DNA from: Cyclobacteriaceae bacterium
GTDB taxonomy: Bacteria; Bacteroidota; Bacteroidia; Cytophagales; Cyclobacteriaceae
Direction of reading: 5' to 3'
DNA: 64,000 bases
Assembly: GCA_020436085.1 (NCBI GenBank)
Contig: JAGQYM010000003.1
Coordinates: forward strand, 85,754-149,753
Part shown: positions 37,861-46,191 of the stretch, piece by piece
How the letters are laid out: each line of letters starts with the position of its first letter
Numbering within the stretch: the stretch's first letter is position 1
The notes under the pieces: model-generated
What the model was told of the DNA's origin: nothing
Databases searched by the model: none
Seen by the model: the letters and a program-made list of their open reading frames with translations, nothing else
Position numbers and translations under genes: made by a program

Positions 37861-38492
37861 TACTTTTCAAGTATAATAGTTGAGTTCTTCGCGCCTGGAA
37901 CCGGTCCACTTACAAGGATCAAGTTCTGCTCAGGCATAATTTTCACCACTCTCAGGTTCAACACTTTCACGCGCTCGCCACCTGTCTGTCCGGCAAGCTT
38001 CTTCCCTTTGATTACGCGCGAAGCAAAAGAGGCATTACCCATTGAACCGGGAGCTCTAAGCCTGTTGTGCTGACCGTGGGTCTGTCCACCTACTCCGGAG
38101 AAACCATGTCTCTTCACAACACCCTGAAATCCGCGACCCTTTGATGTTCCGATCGCATCCAACCAGTCTCCCTCGTTAAAGATGTCCTGCACTTTTATTT
38201 CCTTACCCAGCTCAATCATGCCATCGAATTCAGCTCTGAAATCTCTGAACTCAGCCGTGAAACGTTTGGGTGTGGTATTTGCCTTCTTGAAATGCCCGAT
38301 CATAGCCTTGGTAGAGTGCTTCTCTTTGCGCTCGCCATAAGCCAACTGCACCGCCCTGTAACCATCCGATTCCACGTTCTTCACCTGCGTTACAACACAG
38401 GGACCCGCCTCAATCACGGTCACCGCTATGTTCTGGCCGTCCTGACCATATACATTGGTCATACCGACCTTTTTTCCAATTATTCCAGGCAT
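37860..38492 (-). CDS. rplC: 50S ribosomal protein L3, first gene of the cluster
   Basis: Binds near the peptidyl-transferase centre. 210 residues: [20 protein letters not shown], the central loop [20 protein letters not shown] and [23 protein letters not shown] start. The normal upstream neighbour rpsJ is missing; instead a 262-base gap with a full promoter precedes the divergent FecCD gene, so rplC opens the S10 unit here. Confidence 0.98.
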   Translation of the reverse strand: MPGIIGKKVGMTNVYGQDGQNIAVTVIEAGPCVVTQVKNVESDGYRAVQLAYGERKEKHSTKAMIGHFKKANTTPKRFTAEFRDFRAEFDGMIELGKEIKVQDIFNEGDWLDAIGTSKGRGFQGVVKRHGFSGVGGQTHGQHNRLRAPGSMGNASFASRVIKGKKLAGQTGGERVKVLNLRVVKIMPEQNLILVSGPVPGAKNSTIILEK

Positions 38493-38555
38493 TGTTAAAA
38501 CCTATTTTGTCTGTTTCTGACTCGTTTTGCGGGTTTCTCCACGCAAAAAGGACTG

Positions 38556-38586
38556 CAAAGATATGAACTATAAAGTAGTTACCAAA
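38556..38586 (-). promoter_or_regulatory. Main promoter of the S10-spc-alpha cluster
   Basis: Minus strand TTTG (38583-38586), 19 bases, TATCTTTG (38556-38563): complete Bacteroidota promoter. The RNA should start near 38549, giving a leader of about 57 bases before the rplC ATG. Confidence 0.85.
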
Positions 38587-38718
38587 TGGGGGTTTCAAAA
38601 TTTTGGTAACGGACCAAAATCGGCCTTTTTTACACTTTTTAAGCCGTAATTTGACCACCCGATCAAGCCCAAACTGCCGATGATTTTGTACTTCTTTTTG
38701 GCTCTGTTGAAAGCCCTC

Positions 38719-38744
38719 TTCAAGCAAGCCTGGAAATGCTTGAA
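38719..38744 (+). repeat. 8-base inverted repeat before the FecCD permease gene
   Basis: TTCAAGCA (38719-38726) and TGCTTGAA (38737-38744) with a 10-base spacer end 10 bases before the start codon. Candidate operator or translation-blocking hairpin. Confidence 0.55.
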
Positions 38745-38754
38745 ATTTGCCTGA

Positions 38755-39780
38755 ATGATGGAGCCTAAGAACATGTCCCTTAAGCTACTTTTCCTCCTGG
38801 GACTGCTTTGCATTCTGTTTTTGATCAACATATCTACAGGAAGTGTCTACATCCCGCTCTCTGACCTGGCAAAGTCCCTGTTTACTCCTGATAACGCTCC
38901 GGAGATGTTTTCCAGCATTCTGTGGAAACTTAGGCTTCCCAAAGCCCTGACGGGTTTGACCACTGGTGCAGCCCTTGCCATTGCCGGACTGCTTATGCAG
39001 ACCCTTTTCCGCAATCCCCTTGCCGGACCTGACGTGCTGGGACTTAGCTCGGGTGCCAGCCTGGCGGTGGCCTTCGTGCTGCTCCTTGGCACCAGTGGAT
39101 CTGACTACCTCCCAGGATTCAGTGCCTGGAGCCTGGCAATAGCCGCTTCAGTGGGAAGTGGGTTGATCTTCCTCTTGATTCTAGGTGCCGCCAAAAAGAT
39201 TAAGGACAATACTTCCCTTTTGATTGTCGGACTGATGGTAGCGGCAGCTTCAGGATCGCTGGTTAGCGTATTGCAATACCTAAGTACCGCCCAGGATCTG
39301 CAGGCCTTCGTGATGTGGACATTGGGAAGCATCGGGGGAACCAATTGGAATGAGGTGTTGGTAATCACCATCATTTTGGTGGTGGGAATCATCATATCCA
39401 TATCATTAACGAAGACCCTGAACACCTGGCTACTGGGAGATAACTATGCGATTAGCCTGGGCATAAACCTGAAAAAAGCGAGGATAACGATGGTGTTAGT
39501 TAGCAGTATTCTAGTGGGAGGTGTAACCGCTTTTTGTGGGCCCATCGCTTTCGTGGGTTTGGCAGTACCGCATCTTGTAAGACTACTAGTGCCTACTACA
39601 AACCATAAGATTTTGTTGCCCATGGTAATGATTGGGGGCGCATCTTTAATGCTACTCTGCGATATCTTGACCCAGCTTCCTGGCTCTTCAAAAATATTGC
39701 CCCTTAATGCGATTACTTCCATCATCGGGGCACCGGTGGTTATTTGGGTTGTTTTAAAAAGCAGAGGAATCCGGATGTGA
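38755..39780 (+). CDS. FecCD-family ABC transporter permease (siderophore/cobalamin/haem type)
   Basis: Inner-membrane channel subunit of a BtuCD/FecCD-type importer. About nine to ten hydrophobic helices; family marks ALAIAGLLMQTLFRNPLAGP, DVLGLSSGASLAVAFVLLLG and the ATPase-coupling region near AFCGPIAFVGLAVPHLVRLL. 341 residues from ATG 38755; an ATG three bases on and another at 38773 are alternatives. Its TGA overlaps the ATPase gene start by one base, so the two are coupled. No binding protein is adjacent; the metal-receptor proteins at 6.0 and 63.0 kb are candidates but distant. Confidence 0.93.
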   Translation: MMEPKNMSLKLLFLLGLLCILFLINISTGSVYIPLSDLAKSLFTPDNAPEMFSSILWKLRLPKALTGLTTGAALAIAGLLMQTLFRNPLAGPDVLGLSSGASLAVAFVLLLGTSGSDYLPGFSAWSLAIAASVGSGLIFLLILGAAKKIKDNTSLLIVGLMVAAASGSLVSVLQYLSTAQDLQAFVMWTLGSIGGTNWNEVLVITIILVVGIIISISLTKTLNTWLLGDNYAISLGINLKKARITMVLVSSILVGGVTAFCGPIAFVGLAVPHLVRLLVPTTNHKILLPMVMIGGASLMLLCDILTQLPGSSKILPLNAITSIIGAPVVIWVVLKSRGIRM

Positions 39781-40724
39781 TGGAAGACACCAAAACTTTA
39801 TCGACCGCCAACCTCACTATCGGATATCCTCCAGACAAGGTTCTGTTTACGGATATGAACCTTCACCTTCCTCAAGGTAAGCTGGTCTGTTTCATGGGTC
39901 CTAATGGCATCGGGAAAAGTACTTTGATAAGGACGTTGGCCGGAATTCAACAACCATTATCAGGAACGATTGAAGGGCTCGGGAGTAAAAACATTGCCGT
40001 AGTACTCACTGACAAAATTAATGCGGGGGCGATGACCGTTGAAGACCTGTTGACATTTGGCCGGTATCCGTATCTCAACTGGACGATCACTCTCAGTGAA
40101 TCCGATCGAGAAAAAGTGAAAGAAGCTATTAGCAATGTGCAAATCGAGTACCTGTTGGGAAGGCCAGTCCACGAATTAAGTGATGGTCAGGTACAGATGG
40201 TAATGATCGCGCGAGCACTGGCACAGGATACACCTGTGATGCTACTTGACGAACCAACCGCGCACCTCGACCTTAATAATAGAGTGGAGATCATGAACCT
40301 GCTCAGGAGATTGGCAAAGGAAAACAACAAAACTATCCTGGTCTCCACTCACGAACTTGATCTCGCGCTACAAACTGCAGATCTCATTTGGCTGGCGTCA
40401 AACCAGTCGATCAAAATAGGAATACCAGAGGACCTTGTACTCGATGGCACATTTGATCAGGTGTTTCAATTCAAGGGCTTCGACCTTAAGACCGGTAAAA
40501 TTGAACACAAGCCTTTTCGTGACAAGACAATCCAAATAACAGGCGAAGGCCCGACCTACCTTTGGACAAGAAATGCGTTGGCAAGAAACGGATACAAGAT
40601 TCAGGAGTCTTCGGAAAATACGTTGCTTGTAAAAGACGGAAAACCAGGATGGACGCTAGTCACACCCCATCAATCCCGAGACTGCAAAACACTTGAGGAA
40701 GTACTAAACCTGCTAGAGGCCTAG
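39780..40724 (+). CDS. FecE/BtuD-type ABC transporter ATPase with C-terminal extension
   Basis: Drives the adjacent permease. Residues 1-215 are a standard ABC domain: Walker A MGPNGIGKSTLI, a signature VHELSDGQVQMVMIARAL (LSDGQ for LSGGQ), Walker B PVMLLDEPTAHLD and the switch His in VSTHELDLAL. After this come about 90 extra residues with a second compact alpha/beta region (GPTYLWTRNALARNGYKI, GWTLVTPHQSRDCKTLEE). ATG 39780 shares its A with the permease stop; an earlier in-frame start lies inside the permease. It converges on dgcA with a 4-base overlap. Confidence 0.92.
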   Translation: MEDTKTLSTANLTIGYPPDKVLFTDMNLHLPQGKLVCFMGPNGIGKSTLIRTLAGIQQPLSGTIEGLGSKNIAVVLTDKINAGAMTVEDLLTFGRYPYLNWTITLSESDREKVKEAISNVQIEYLLGRPVHELSDGQVQMVMIARALAQDTPVMLLDEPTAHLDLNNRVEIMNLLRRLAKENNKTILVSTHELDLALQTADLIWLASNQSIKIGIPEDLVLDGTFDQVFQFKGFDLKTGKIEHKPFRDKTIQITGEGPTYLWTRNALARNGYKIQESSENTLLVKDGKPGWTLVTPHQSRDCKTLEEVLNLLEA

Positions 40725-41791
40725 ATTCTTTCCACCCCAAGGCCGGGCTTATCGCTGCAATACATCACACCATCTTTAAGGATAAACCCACCTTTCACAA
40801 CGTCTCGTCCAAGGTCAAGGCTTCCGTCAAGGTCGATATATTTGGTGTTAGCGCAGGCAAACGAGGCGTGTAATGCTGCCGTAATACTTACGATGCTTTC
40901 TTCATTACAACCCCAGAATAAATCTATTCCATCAAGAGCTGCTATGTCAGCGATCTTTAAAGCCTGACTCACACCGCCACATTTCATCAATTTTATATTG
41001 TAGATACCGGCTGCCTTTGGTGGCTTAAGCAATTCAATGGCATCTTTCGGTGAAATAAGAGACTCATCTGCAGCCACAACTTTTCTGATTTCTTCAGGCA
41101 ATTGTTTCATCTCATCTACAGCCTTTGCTTTCAGCGGCTGCTCAATTAATTCAATATTGAGGTGCTTGGTCTTATTGTAGAACTCAATTGTCTTGGCGGT
41201 GTCGTACCCCTGATTGGCATCAATGCGGATTGTAAACTTACTACCAAATTTTTCTCTCAGCTTAACCATCCTTTCGATGTCTTCCTCCAGGTTGATTCCC
41301 AGCTTCACTTTCAATACAGAGAATCCACGCTTGCCGTAGTCTTCGGCCTCCTTAAGCGTTTCCTCCACACCCATGATTCCAATCGTGTTGGAAGTGGGTA
41401 GTGACTCAATTTTTTGACCGAGATATTTTACCAGAGGAATCCCCAAGTGTTTGGTAAACGCATCGTACAAAGCAATGTCAAGTGCAGCTCTTGCCGCGGG
41501 ATTCTTTGGCAACTTCTTCCAAACTTCGAAGGTCAGTTGGTTGATCTCGCGCACATCGCGACCGATCAGAAACTGGATATTTTGTTCGGCCAGCGCACTC
41601 ATGCACGCGTCCAGTGTTTCGCCTGTCACATAGTCGCTGGGATTACCTGCTCCGATCCCGGTTGTTCCATTCTCGAGTATGATCTCCACAAAACCACTTT
41701 CCACCTTATCGGTCGTTTTATAAGCAATCGTGTATGGCTTGGTGTTGTCAAGATCTTCTCTCCAAATTTTAATGTCTTTGATTCGGGTCAT
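40721..41791 (-). CDS. dgcA: Enolase-superfamily epimerase, probable N-acetyl-D-glutamate racemase DgcA
   Basis: Mandelate-racemase-type barrel, 356 residues. Catalytic and metal residues: lysine pair in SVLKVKLGIN (about 160), Mg ligands in RIDANQGY, IELIEQPL and AADESL, second-side lysine in YNIKLMKCGGVSQ, and DLDGSLDLG near the end. By sequence alone it would be called a dipeptide (L-Ala-D/L-Glu) epimerase, and a Cytophaga relative is known to epimerise dipeptides. The directly upstream DUF1611 gene, however, matches the dgcN-dgcA pairing described for D-glutamate use, in which this enzyme racemises N-acetyl-D-glutamate. Both readings remain open. ATG start. Confidence 0.85.
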   Translation of the reverse strand: MTRIKDIKIWREDLDNTKPYTIAYKTTDKVESGFVEIILENGTTGIGAGNPSDYVTGETLDACMSALAEQNIQFLIGRDVREINQLTFEVWKKLPKNPAARAALDIALYDAFTKHLGIPLVKYLGQKIESLPTSNTIGIMGVEETLKEAEDYGKRGFSVLKVKLGINLEEDIERMVKLREKFGSKFTIRIDANQGYDTAKTIEFYNKTKHLNIELIEQPLKAKAVDEMKQLPEEIRKVVAADESLISPKDAIELLKPPKAAGIYNIKLMKCGGVSQALKIADIAALDGIDLFWGCNEESIVSITAALHASFACANTKYIDLDGSLDLGRDVVKGGFILKDGVMYCSDKPGLGVERI

Positions 41792-41816
41792 CGGGGTAGT
41801 TGGTCTAGTTCAAAAA

Positions 41817-42887
41817 TTATTTCTTCGATTCTTCAATCATCTTTTTAAAGAGAGGTACGAGGCTATTCACTCCGTCTTCCAATGGAAGAATCGCGGGAAT
41901 ACCAAGTTCCTTATTGTACTGTTCCGCATACTTCCTTGCATCTTCCTGACTCATCTTCGCAGTATTAATCGTAAGGGCTACTGTGTTGGCACCGTACATC
42001 TTTAATAATGCAATTTCATCTTTTGGATCAGCAATGTAGGCGGGGTAAAACTCCATGTCCTTGTATTGTTTTCTTGCCGGGTTGTGTTGTAACACTACAG
42101 ATGTAGCATCCGCTGACACGATCCATTCCGCGCCAGCAGGGCCGCTTGGGTTTCTCAATGACGATTGCCCTTCGATGAAAATGATATCGGGTCTTTCATT
42201 TTCCCAGCAACTGACAATGGCGTGCTCCATCTCGCCTGAGATAAAATCGTTGAGCGTGGAGTCAAACACCATTCCATATTTAGCGCCTTGCATCCACCCG
42301 GTTTGGCCTGTATAAATCATTTCAGCTTTGAATCCAGCCTCGCGCATGGCCTGAACTAAAAACCTCGTGGTTGTTCTTTTGCCCAATGCGCAGTCGGTAC
42401 CAAGCACGGCCACTTTAGGGCAGGTGACAGTTTTAATTTTACCAGACCAGAAGTGAAGGTCTTTGAATTTCTTTGGTTTGCGCACATCTACAATTTCCAA
42501 TCCCTTTGCCCTCGCCAAATCGGCAAGCTCAGGAATGTCAGAAACATATTCATGAAGTCCATTGATCAATCCATATCCATGATCTAGTGCCTCTTTCAAC
42601 ATAGCCCGAAGTGATTCAGGTATTACACCTCCTTTTGTAGCAACACCGATGATACAGTACTCGGCTTTATCAGCTCCGCCTTTCGCAAACTCAGCGATAG
42701 AGGCATAGATAGGAATGTTCCTTTTCTTGCCATCCAGAACTTCTCCCGCGTCCTTTCCTGCACTTTTGTTATCGATTACTCCAACTATTGAAAATCGTTC
42801 TGTTCCTCGTATTAAACCGTGGGCTGTTTTTCCGTTACTTGAGTCAAGGTATCCTGCGGTGATGATGATGGCGTTCTTCTTTTCCAT
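41817..42887 (-). CDS. dgcN: DUF1611 protein, probable D-glutamate N-acetyltransferase DgcN
   Basis: A 356-residue cytoplasmic protein of the DUF1611 family: N-terminal Rossmann-like region (GYLDSSNGKTAHGLIRGTER, EYCIIGVATKGG) and C-terminal P-loop-like domain with VLGTDCALGKRTTTRFLVQA, GQTGWMQGAKYG and IFIEGQSSLRNPSGPAGAEW. DgcN of marine bacteria acetylates D-glutamate, and its product is then racemised by DgcA. It precedes dgcA by 25 bases on the same strand, forming a two-gene unit. ATG start. Family placement is firm; the acetyltransferase role is by analogy. Confidence 0.85.
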   Translation of the reverse strand: MEKKNAIIITAGYLDSSNGKTAHGLIRGTERFSIVGVIDNKSAGKDAGEVLDGKKRNIPIYASIAEFAKGGADKAEYCIIGVATKGGVIPESLRAMLKEALDHGYGLINGLHEYVSDIPELADLARAKGLEIVDVRKPKKFKDLHFWSGKIKTVTCPKVAVLGTDCALGKRTTTRFLVQAMREAGFKAEMIYTGQTGWMQGAKYGMVFDSTLNDFISGEMEHAIVSCWENERPDIIFIEGQSSLRNPSGPAGAEWIVSADATSVVLQHNPARKQYKDMEFYPAYIADPKDEIALLKMYGANTVALTINTAKMSQEDARKYAEQYNKELGIPAILPLEDGVNSLVPLFKKMIEESKK

Positions 42888-43038
42888 GTCAAAATTTTGA
42901 AAGCCGAAAGTCGTTATTTATCCCAAAATTCAAAAAACCGCTGGAAGAAGAAATTTTGCCAATCGGGTGTTAGGAATCGAGGTTTTTCTGGCCGGCTTTT
43001 TGCGATTTCCTTTCAATCAGTTCAAGAAACATTTAATG

Positions 43039-43046
43039 TAAATTTG
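43039..43046 (+). promoter_or_regulatory. -7 element for the lipocalin-like/rlmN unit
   Basis: TAAATTTG, full TAnnTTTG match, 25 bases before the ATG at 43071. No TTG at the expected -33 distance. Confidence 0.45.
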
Positions 43047-43070
43047 TAATCCAAAGCTAAATACATCCTT

Positions 43071-43490
43071 ATGAAAACGGTATTGGCAGTTTTAATGACA
43101 GCTTTCCTGGGAGTGGGACAAGCGCAGAGTATTGTAGGCACCTGGCAAATGACCGAGGAGAAGTCATGCCTGGCTTCACAATTCGAAGAAAGTGATACAG
43201 AAAAAGAGCTGCTTCAGAGTTTCGGATCATCCAGCAGCGCGGTTGCCAAAATCATAAAATTCGATCCTAAGGGAAAAGGCGAGGAAGGGATTTTTAAAAC
43301 TGGCAAAAGAAGGAGCGGTGACCTTGAGGCCTTCCGCTACCAGCTGTCGGGTGACGAACTGCAATTTCTCGACAAAAAATCCGGCATCATTAAAGAGCGG
43401 TTCGTAATTGATGAACTATCTTCTATCACCCTGCGGTTTCACCGAGTGGGAAAGGAATGCGAGGAGCGCACATTTACGAGAGTAAAATAA
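43071..43490 (+). CDS. Secreted lipocalin-like protein, function unknown
   Basis: A 139-residue exported protein: signal peptide 1-19 (LAVLMTAFLGVGQAQS), then IVGTWQMTEEKSCLAS, which resembles the first strand of lipocalin-like domains (GTW). Later strands include VAKIIKFDPKGKGEEGIF and FVIDELSSITLRFHRVGKEC. Two cysteines (in EKSC and KEC) could form a disulphide. No precise family. ATG start; the stop is 1 base from rlmN, so it leads that operon. Confidence 0.72.
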   Translation: MKTVLAVLMTAFLGVGQAQSIVGTWQMTEEKSCLASQFEESDTEKELLQSFGSSSSAVAKIIKFDPKGKGEEGIFKTGKRRSGDLEAFRYQLSGDELQFLDKKSGIIKERFVIDELSSITLRFHRVGKECEERTFTRVK

Positions 43491-43491
43491 G

Positions 43492-44541
43492 ATGACCGAA
43501 GCCGTAGGCACCAAACGAGATATACGAAAGCTCAAACTTGATGAGCTCAAAACCTTTTTTGTAGAACAGGGTGACAAGCCTTTCCGAGCACAACAGGTTT
43601 ATGAGTGGCTATGGCAAAAGTCTTGCAAGGATTTTGACCAAATGACCAACATTTCATTGTCGACCCGAGAGATGTTGAAGCAGCATTTTATTATCAATCA
43701 CATTCGCGTGGACAAAATGCAGCGAAGCGAAGATGGTACAATCAAAAATGCCGTGATGCTTCATGATGGTTTGATTGTTGAGTCCGTTCTTATTCCTACG
43801 GAAAAGAGAATTACCGCGTGTGTATCATCGCAGGTAGGCTGCAGCCTCGACTGCAAGTTTTGCGCTACAGCCCGACTCAAAAGAATGCGTAATCTTAACG
43901 CAGACGAAATCTATGATCAGGTGGCAGCCATTAAAGAACAGAGCGAACTTTTTTTTGGGAGGCCATTGACCAACATCGTATTCATGGGTATGGGTGAACC
44001 CTTGCTCAATTACAACAACGTCATCACAGCCATCGATAAGATTACGTCTCCCAAAGGATTGAATATGGCTGCGAAACGGCTTACAGTATCTACGGTTGGC
44101 GTAGCCAAGATGATAAAGAAAATGGCTGATGATGAGGTGAAGTTCAACCTCGCAGTTTCATTGCACGCTGCCATTGACAAAACACGATCATCGATCATGC
44201 CTATCAATGATACTAATAATCTTGATGAGCTAGCCGATGCGATCAAGTATTGGTACGCTAAGAGAAAGAAGAAGGTGACTTACGAGTATGTGGTTTGGAA
44301 AGGTGTGAATGATGACCTCGAACATGCTCAGGCTCTTCTTAAGTTCTGCAAGCATGTACCTTCAAAGGTCAACCTGATCGAATACAACACCATTGAGGAA
44401 GATGGCTTCAAGCAAGCCAGCGATGAAAGCTTGCGGATGTACCAAGAACTTCTCGAAAGCAATGGCATCACCACTCGAATTCGTAAGAGCCGAGGCAAAG
44501 ATATTGACGCGGCCTGCGGCCAACTGGCGAACAAATCTTGA
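43492..44541 (+). CDS. rlmN: 23S rRNA (adenine2503-C2)-methyltransferase
   Basis: Radical-SAM enzyme methylating A2503 of 23S rRNA and A37 of some tRNAs. 349 residues: accessory N-terminal domain (PFRAQQVYEWLWQKSCKDFD), [4Fe-4S] motif CSLDCKFC, NIVFMGMGEPLLNYNNV, NLAVSLHAA and the C-terminal catalytic Cys 342 in DIDAACGQLA, with the partner Cys in SCKDF-like positions of the fold. ATG start, 1 base after the preceding stop. Confidence 0.96.
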   Translation: MTEAVGTKRDIRKLKLDELKTFFVEQGDKPFRAQQVYEWLWQKSCKDFDQMTNISLSTREMLKQHFIINHIRVDKMQRSEDGTIKNAVMLHDGLIVESVLIPTEKRITACVSSQVGCSLDCKFCATARLKRMRNLNADEIYDQVAAIKEQSELFFGRPLTNIVFMGMGEPLLNYNNVITAIDKITSPKGLNMAAKRLTVSTVGVAKMIKKMADDEVKFNLAVSLHAAIDKTRSSIMPINDTNNLDELADAIKYWYAKRKKKVTYEYVVWKGVNDDLEHAQALLKFCKHVPSKVNLIEYNTIEEDGFKQASDESLRMYQELLESNGITTRIRKSRGKDIDAACGQLANKS

Positions 44542-44553
44542 TACACATCATTG

Positions 44554-44579
44554 GGATTCATAGATTCGACTATGAATCC
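44554..44579 (+). promoter_or_regulatory. Perfect 10-pair hairpin covering the start codon of the metal transporter
   Basis: GGATTCATAG (44554-44563), loop ATTCGA, CTATGAATCC (44570-44579). The transporter ATG (44572-44574) lies within the right arm, so the folded RNA would hide the start codon. No T-run follows, which argues against a terminator for rlmN. Confidence 0.75.
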
Positions 44580-45258
44580 AGAAGAAAAACACTTTCAATC
44601 ATCTGAAATCGTTCGCGACTTTGTCATCGGCATGAGCGATGGCCTTACTGTTCCCTTTGCTCTTGCAGCTGGACTAAGTGGCGCTGTGGACTCCACCGCT
44701 ATTGTGATCACGGCTGGATTGGCTGAAATCGCTGCCGGGTCAATTGCGATGGGTCTGGGCGGATACCTGGCGGGCCAAACTGAAATAGAACATTACGAAA
44801 CAGAGGAGAAGCGAGAGTACGATGAAATCAAAAATCTTCACGAGGTAGAGATCAAAGAGACAAAGGAGATTTTTGCTGAGTATGGATTGGATGAGGAGAC
44901 GCAAGAGAAAATCGCCCGAGAGATGGCGAAGCATCCCAAAAAGTGGGTTGACTTTATGATGCGTTTTGAATTGGGATTAGAGAAACCAGATAAGAACCGC
45001 GCTCACCAAAGTGCCTTGGTAATTGGTCTGAGTTATGTGGTGGGAGGATTGATTCCACTCAGCACATACTTTTTTTCGGACACGACTATCCAAGGATTGA
45101 TTTGGTCATCTGTAGTCACGGTGATTTCTCTAGTAATTTTTGGATTGGTGAAAAGCAGATTCACTGGGCAGCCTTTATTTAAAGGTGCATTGCGCGTAAC
45201 GATTGTTGGAATTGTAGCGGCAGGAGCAGCCTTCGGTATCGCAAGACTGATCAGTTAG
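44572..45258 (+). CDS. VIT1/CCC1 family iron/manganese transporter
   Basis: Membrane transporter exporting Fe(II) or Mn(II) from the cytoplasm. 228 residues from ATG 44572. First helix region IVRDFVIGMSDGLTVPFALA carries the family's metal-path Asp; second AEIAAGSIAMGLGGYLAGQT; then a charged cytoplasmic metal-binding helical hairpin (EEKREYDEIKNLHEVEIKET) and three C-terminal helices. A TTG-initiated extension of seven residues exists but is inside the hairpin. It follows rlmN by 30 bases, in its operon. It converges on the rhomboid gene (2-base gap). Confidence 0.92.
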   Translation: MNPEEKHFQSSEIVRDFVIGMSDGLTVPFALAAGLSGAVDSTAIVITAGLAEIAAGSIAMGLGGYLAGQTEIEHYETEEKREYDEIKNLHEVEIKETKEIFAEYGLDEETQEKIAREMAKHPKKWVDFMMRFELGLEKPDKNRAHQSALVIGLSYVVGGLIPLSTYFFSDTTIQGLIWSSVVTVISLVIFGLVKSRFTGQPLFKGALRVTIVGIVAAGAAFGIARLIS

Positions 45259-45260
45259 TC

Positions 45261-46157
45261 TTATTTCTTGCTGGCGTTAAAAAGTTTTTCTTTCTCGTCC
45301 GAGGTCAGACTTTCATAGCCACGCTCAGAGATTTTGTCGAGGATAGCATCGATCTCTTCTTGACTGGCTTTCTTTGGACCCGAACTTGTGCGCGTTTTTG
45401 TTTTTTTCGGTTCCTCCTTTCGATAAGACACTTTCACATGTGACCGTGGTTTGAATAGACCTTTGATCCATTCAAGTGTTGCAGTAACCCACGAACCCCA
45501 GTCTACTCCTACTTGCAATTGCTTGATATAAATGAAACCCATCAACGCACCACCCAGATGCGCGATGTTTCCTCCTGCATTCGATCCAACTGAACCGAGA
45601 AATGACAAAATGATATAGAAGCCAGCTATGTATTTGATGCGAACTGGCCCGAGGAACAACAAGTAAAAAGTGTAATTCGGCAGTAAGACTGCCGCGCCAG
45701 TTACAATGGCATACACCGCAGCGGAAGCTCCGACCATACCTGAAAATCCAGACCGCTCGATAAAGTAGGGTATGGTGTTATAAACAAGAAGGTAAATTAT
45801 TCCACCCGCAACTGCACCTAATACGTATAGTGAAACCAACTTATCATTACCGAGATACTCAATAAACAATCTTCCAAACCAATAGAAGATCAGCATGTTA
45901 AAAAGGATATGAAAAATATCGGTAAGGCTATGCGAGAACGCGTAAGTGATAATTGTCCACGGCCTTAAAAGAAAATCAGCAAATTTCGGAGGTATCGTAA
46001 ACTGATTGCTGACAATCGAGTATATCCATTCCGCACCTCCAACGGTACTGAAAACATAAATCACTCCCATCGCAAGGAACACAGCAACATTGATCACGAT
46101 CAACTGAACGTGTGCATTGTTGGGTCTTTGAAATACCGACTTGAATTCGTCAAACAC
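45261..46157 (-). CDS. Rhomboid family intramembrane serine protease with C-terminal tail
   Basis: Six-helix rhomboid core (about 20-220) with catalytic Ser in SGMVGASAAVYAIVTGA and His in GNIAHLGGALMGFIYIK; HxxxN-type helix FSHSLTDIFHILFNMLIF. The cytoplasmic tail (230-298) is basic and then holds ASQEEIDAILDKISERGYES, a DUF6576-like motif common in Bacteroidota rhomboids. Start codon is GTG (46155-46157). It follows a second, tail-less rhomboid by 34 bases and may be co-transcribed with it and mutL. Substrates unknown. Confidence 0.92.
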   Translation of the reverse strand: MFDEFKSVFQRPNNAHVQLIVINVAVFLAMGVIYVFSTVGGAEWIYSIVSNQFTIPPKFADFLLRPWTIITYAFSHSLTDIFHILFNMLIFYWFGRLFIEYLGNDKLVSLYVLGAVAGGIIYLLVYNTIPYFIERSGFSGMVGASAAVYAIVTGAAVLLPNYTFYLLFLGPVRIKYIAGFYIILSFLGSVGSNAGGNIAHLGGALMGFIYIKQLQVGVDWGSWVTATLEWIKGLFKPRSHVKVSYRKEEPKKTKTRTSSGPKKASQEEIDAILDKISERGYESLTSDEKEKLFNASKK

Positions 46158-46191
46158 GATGTTCCCTTTTCAGATTTCTTATTATTCTAAA

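Noticed and set aside
38587-38754. Cobalamin riboswitch before the FecCD importer
   Set aside because: None of the conserved B12-box or junction sequences is visible, and the gap is too short together with the rplC promoter.
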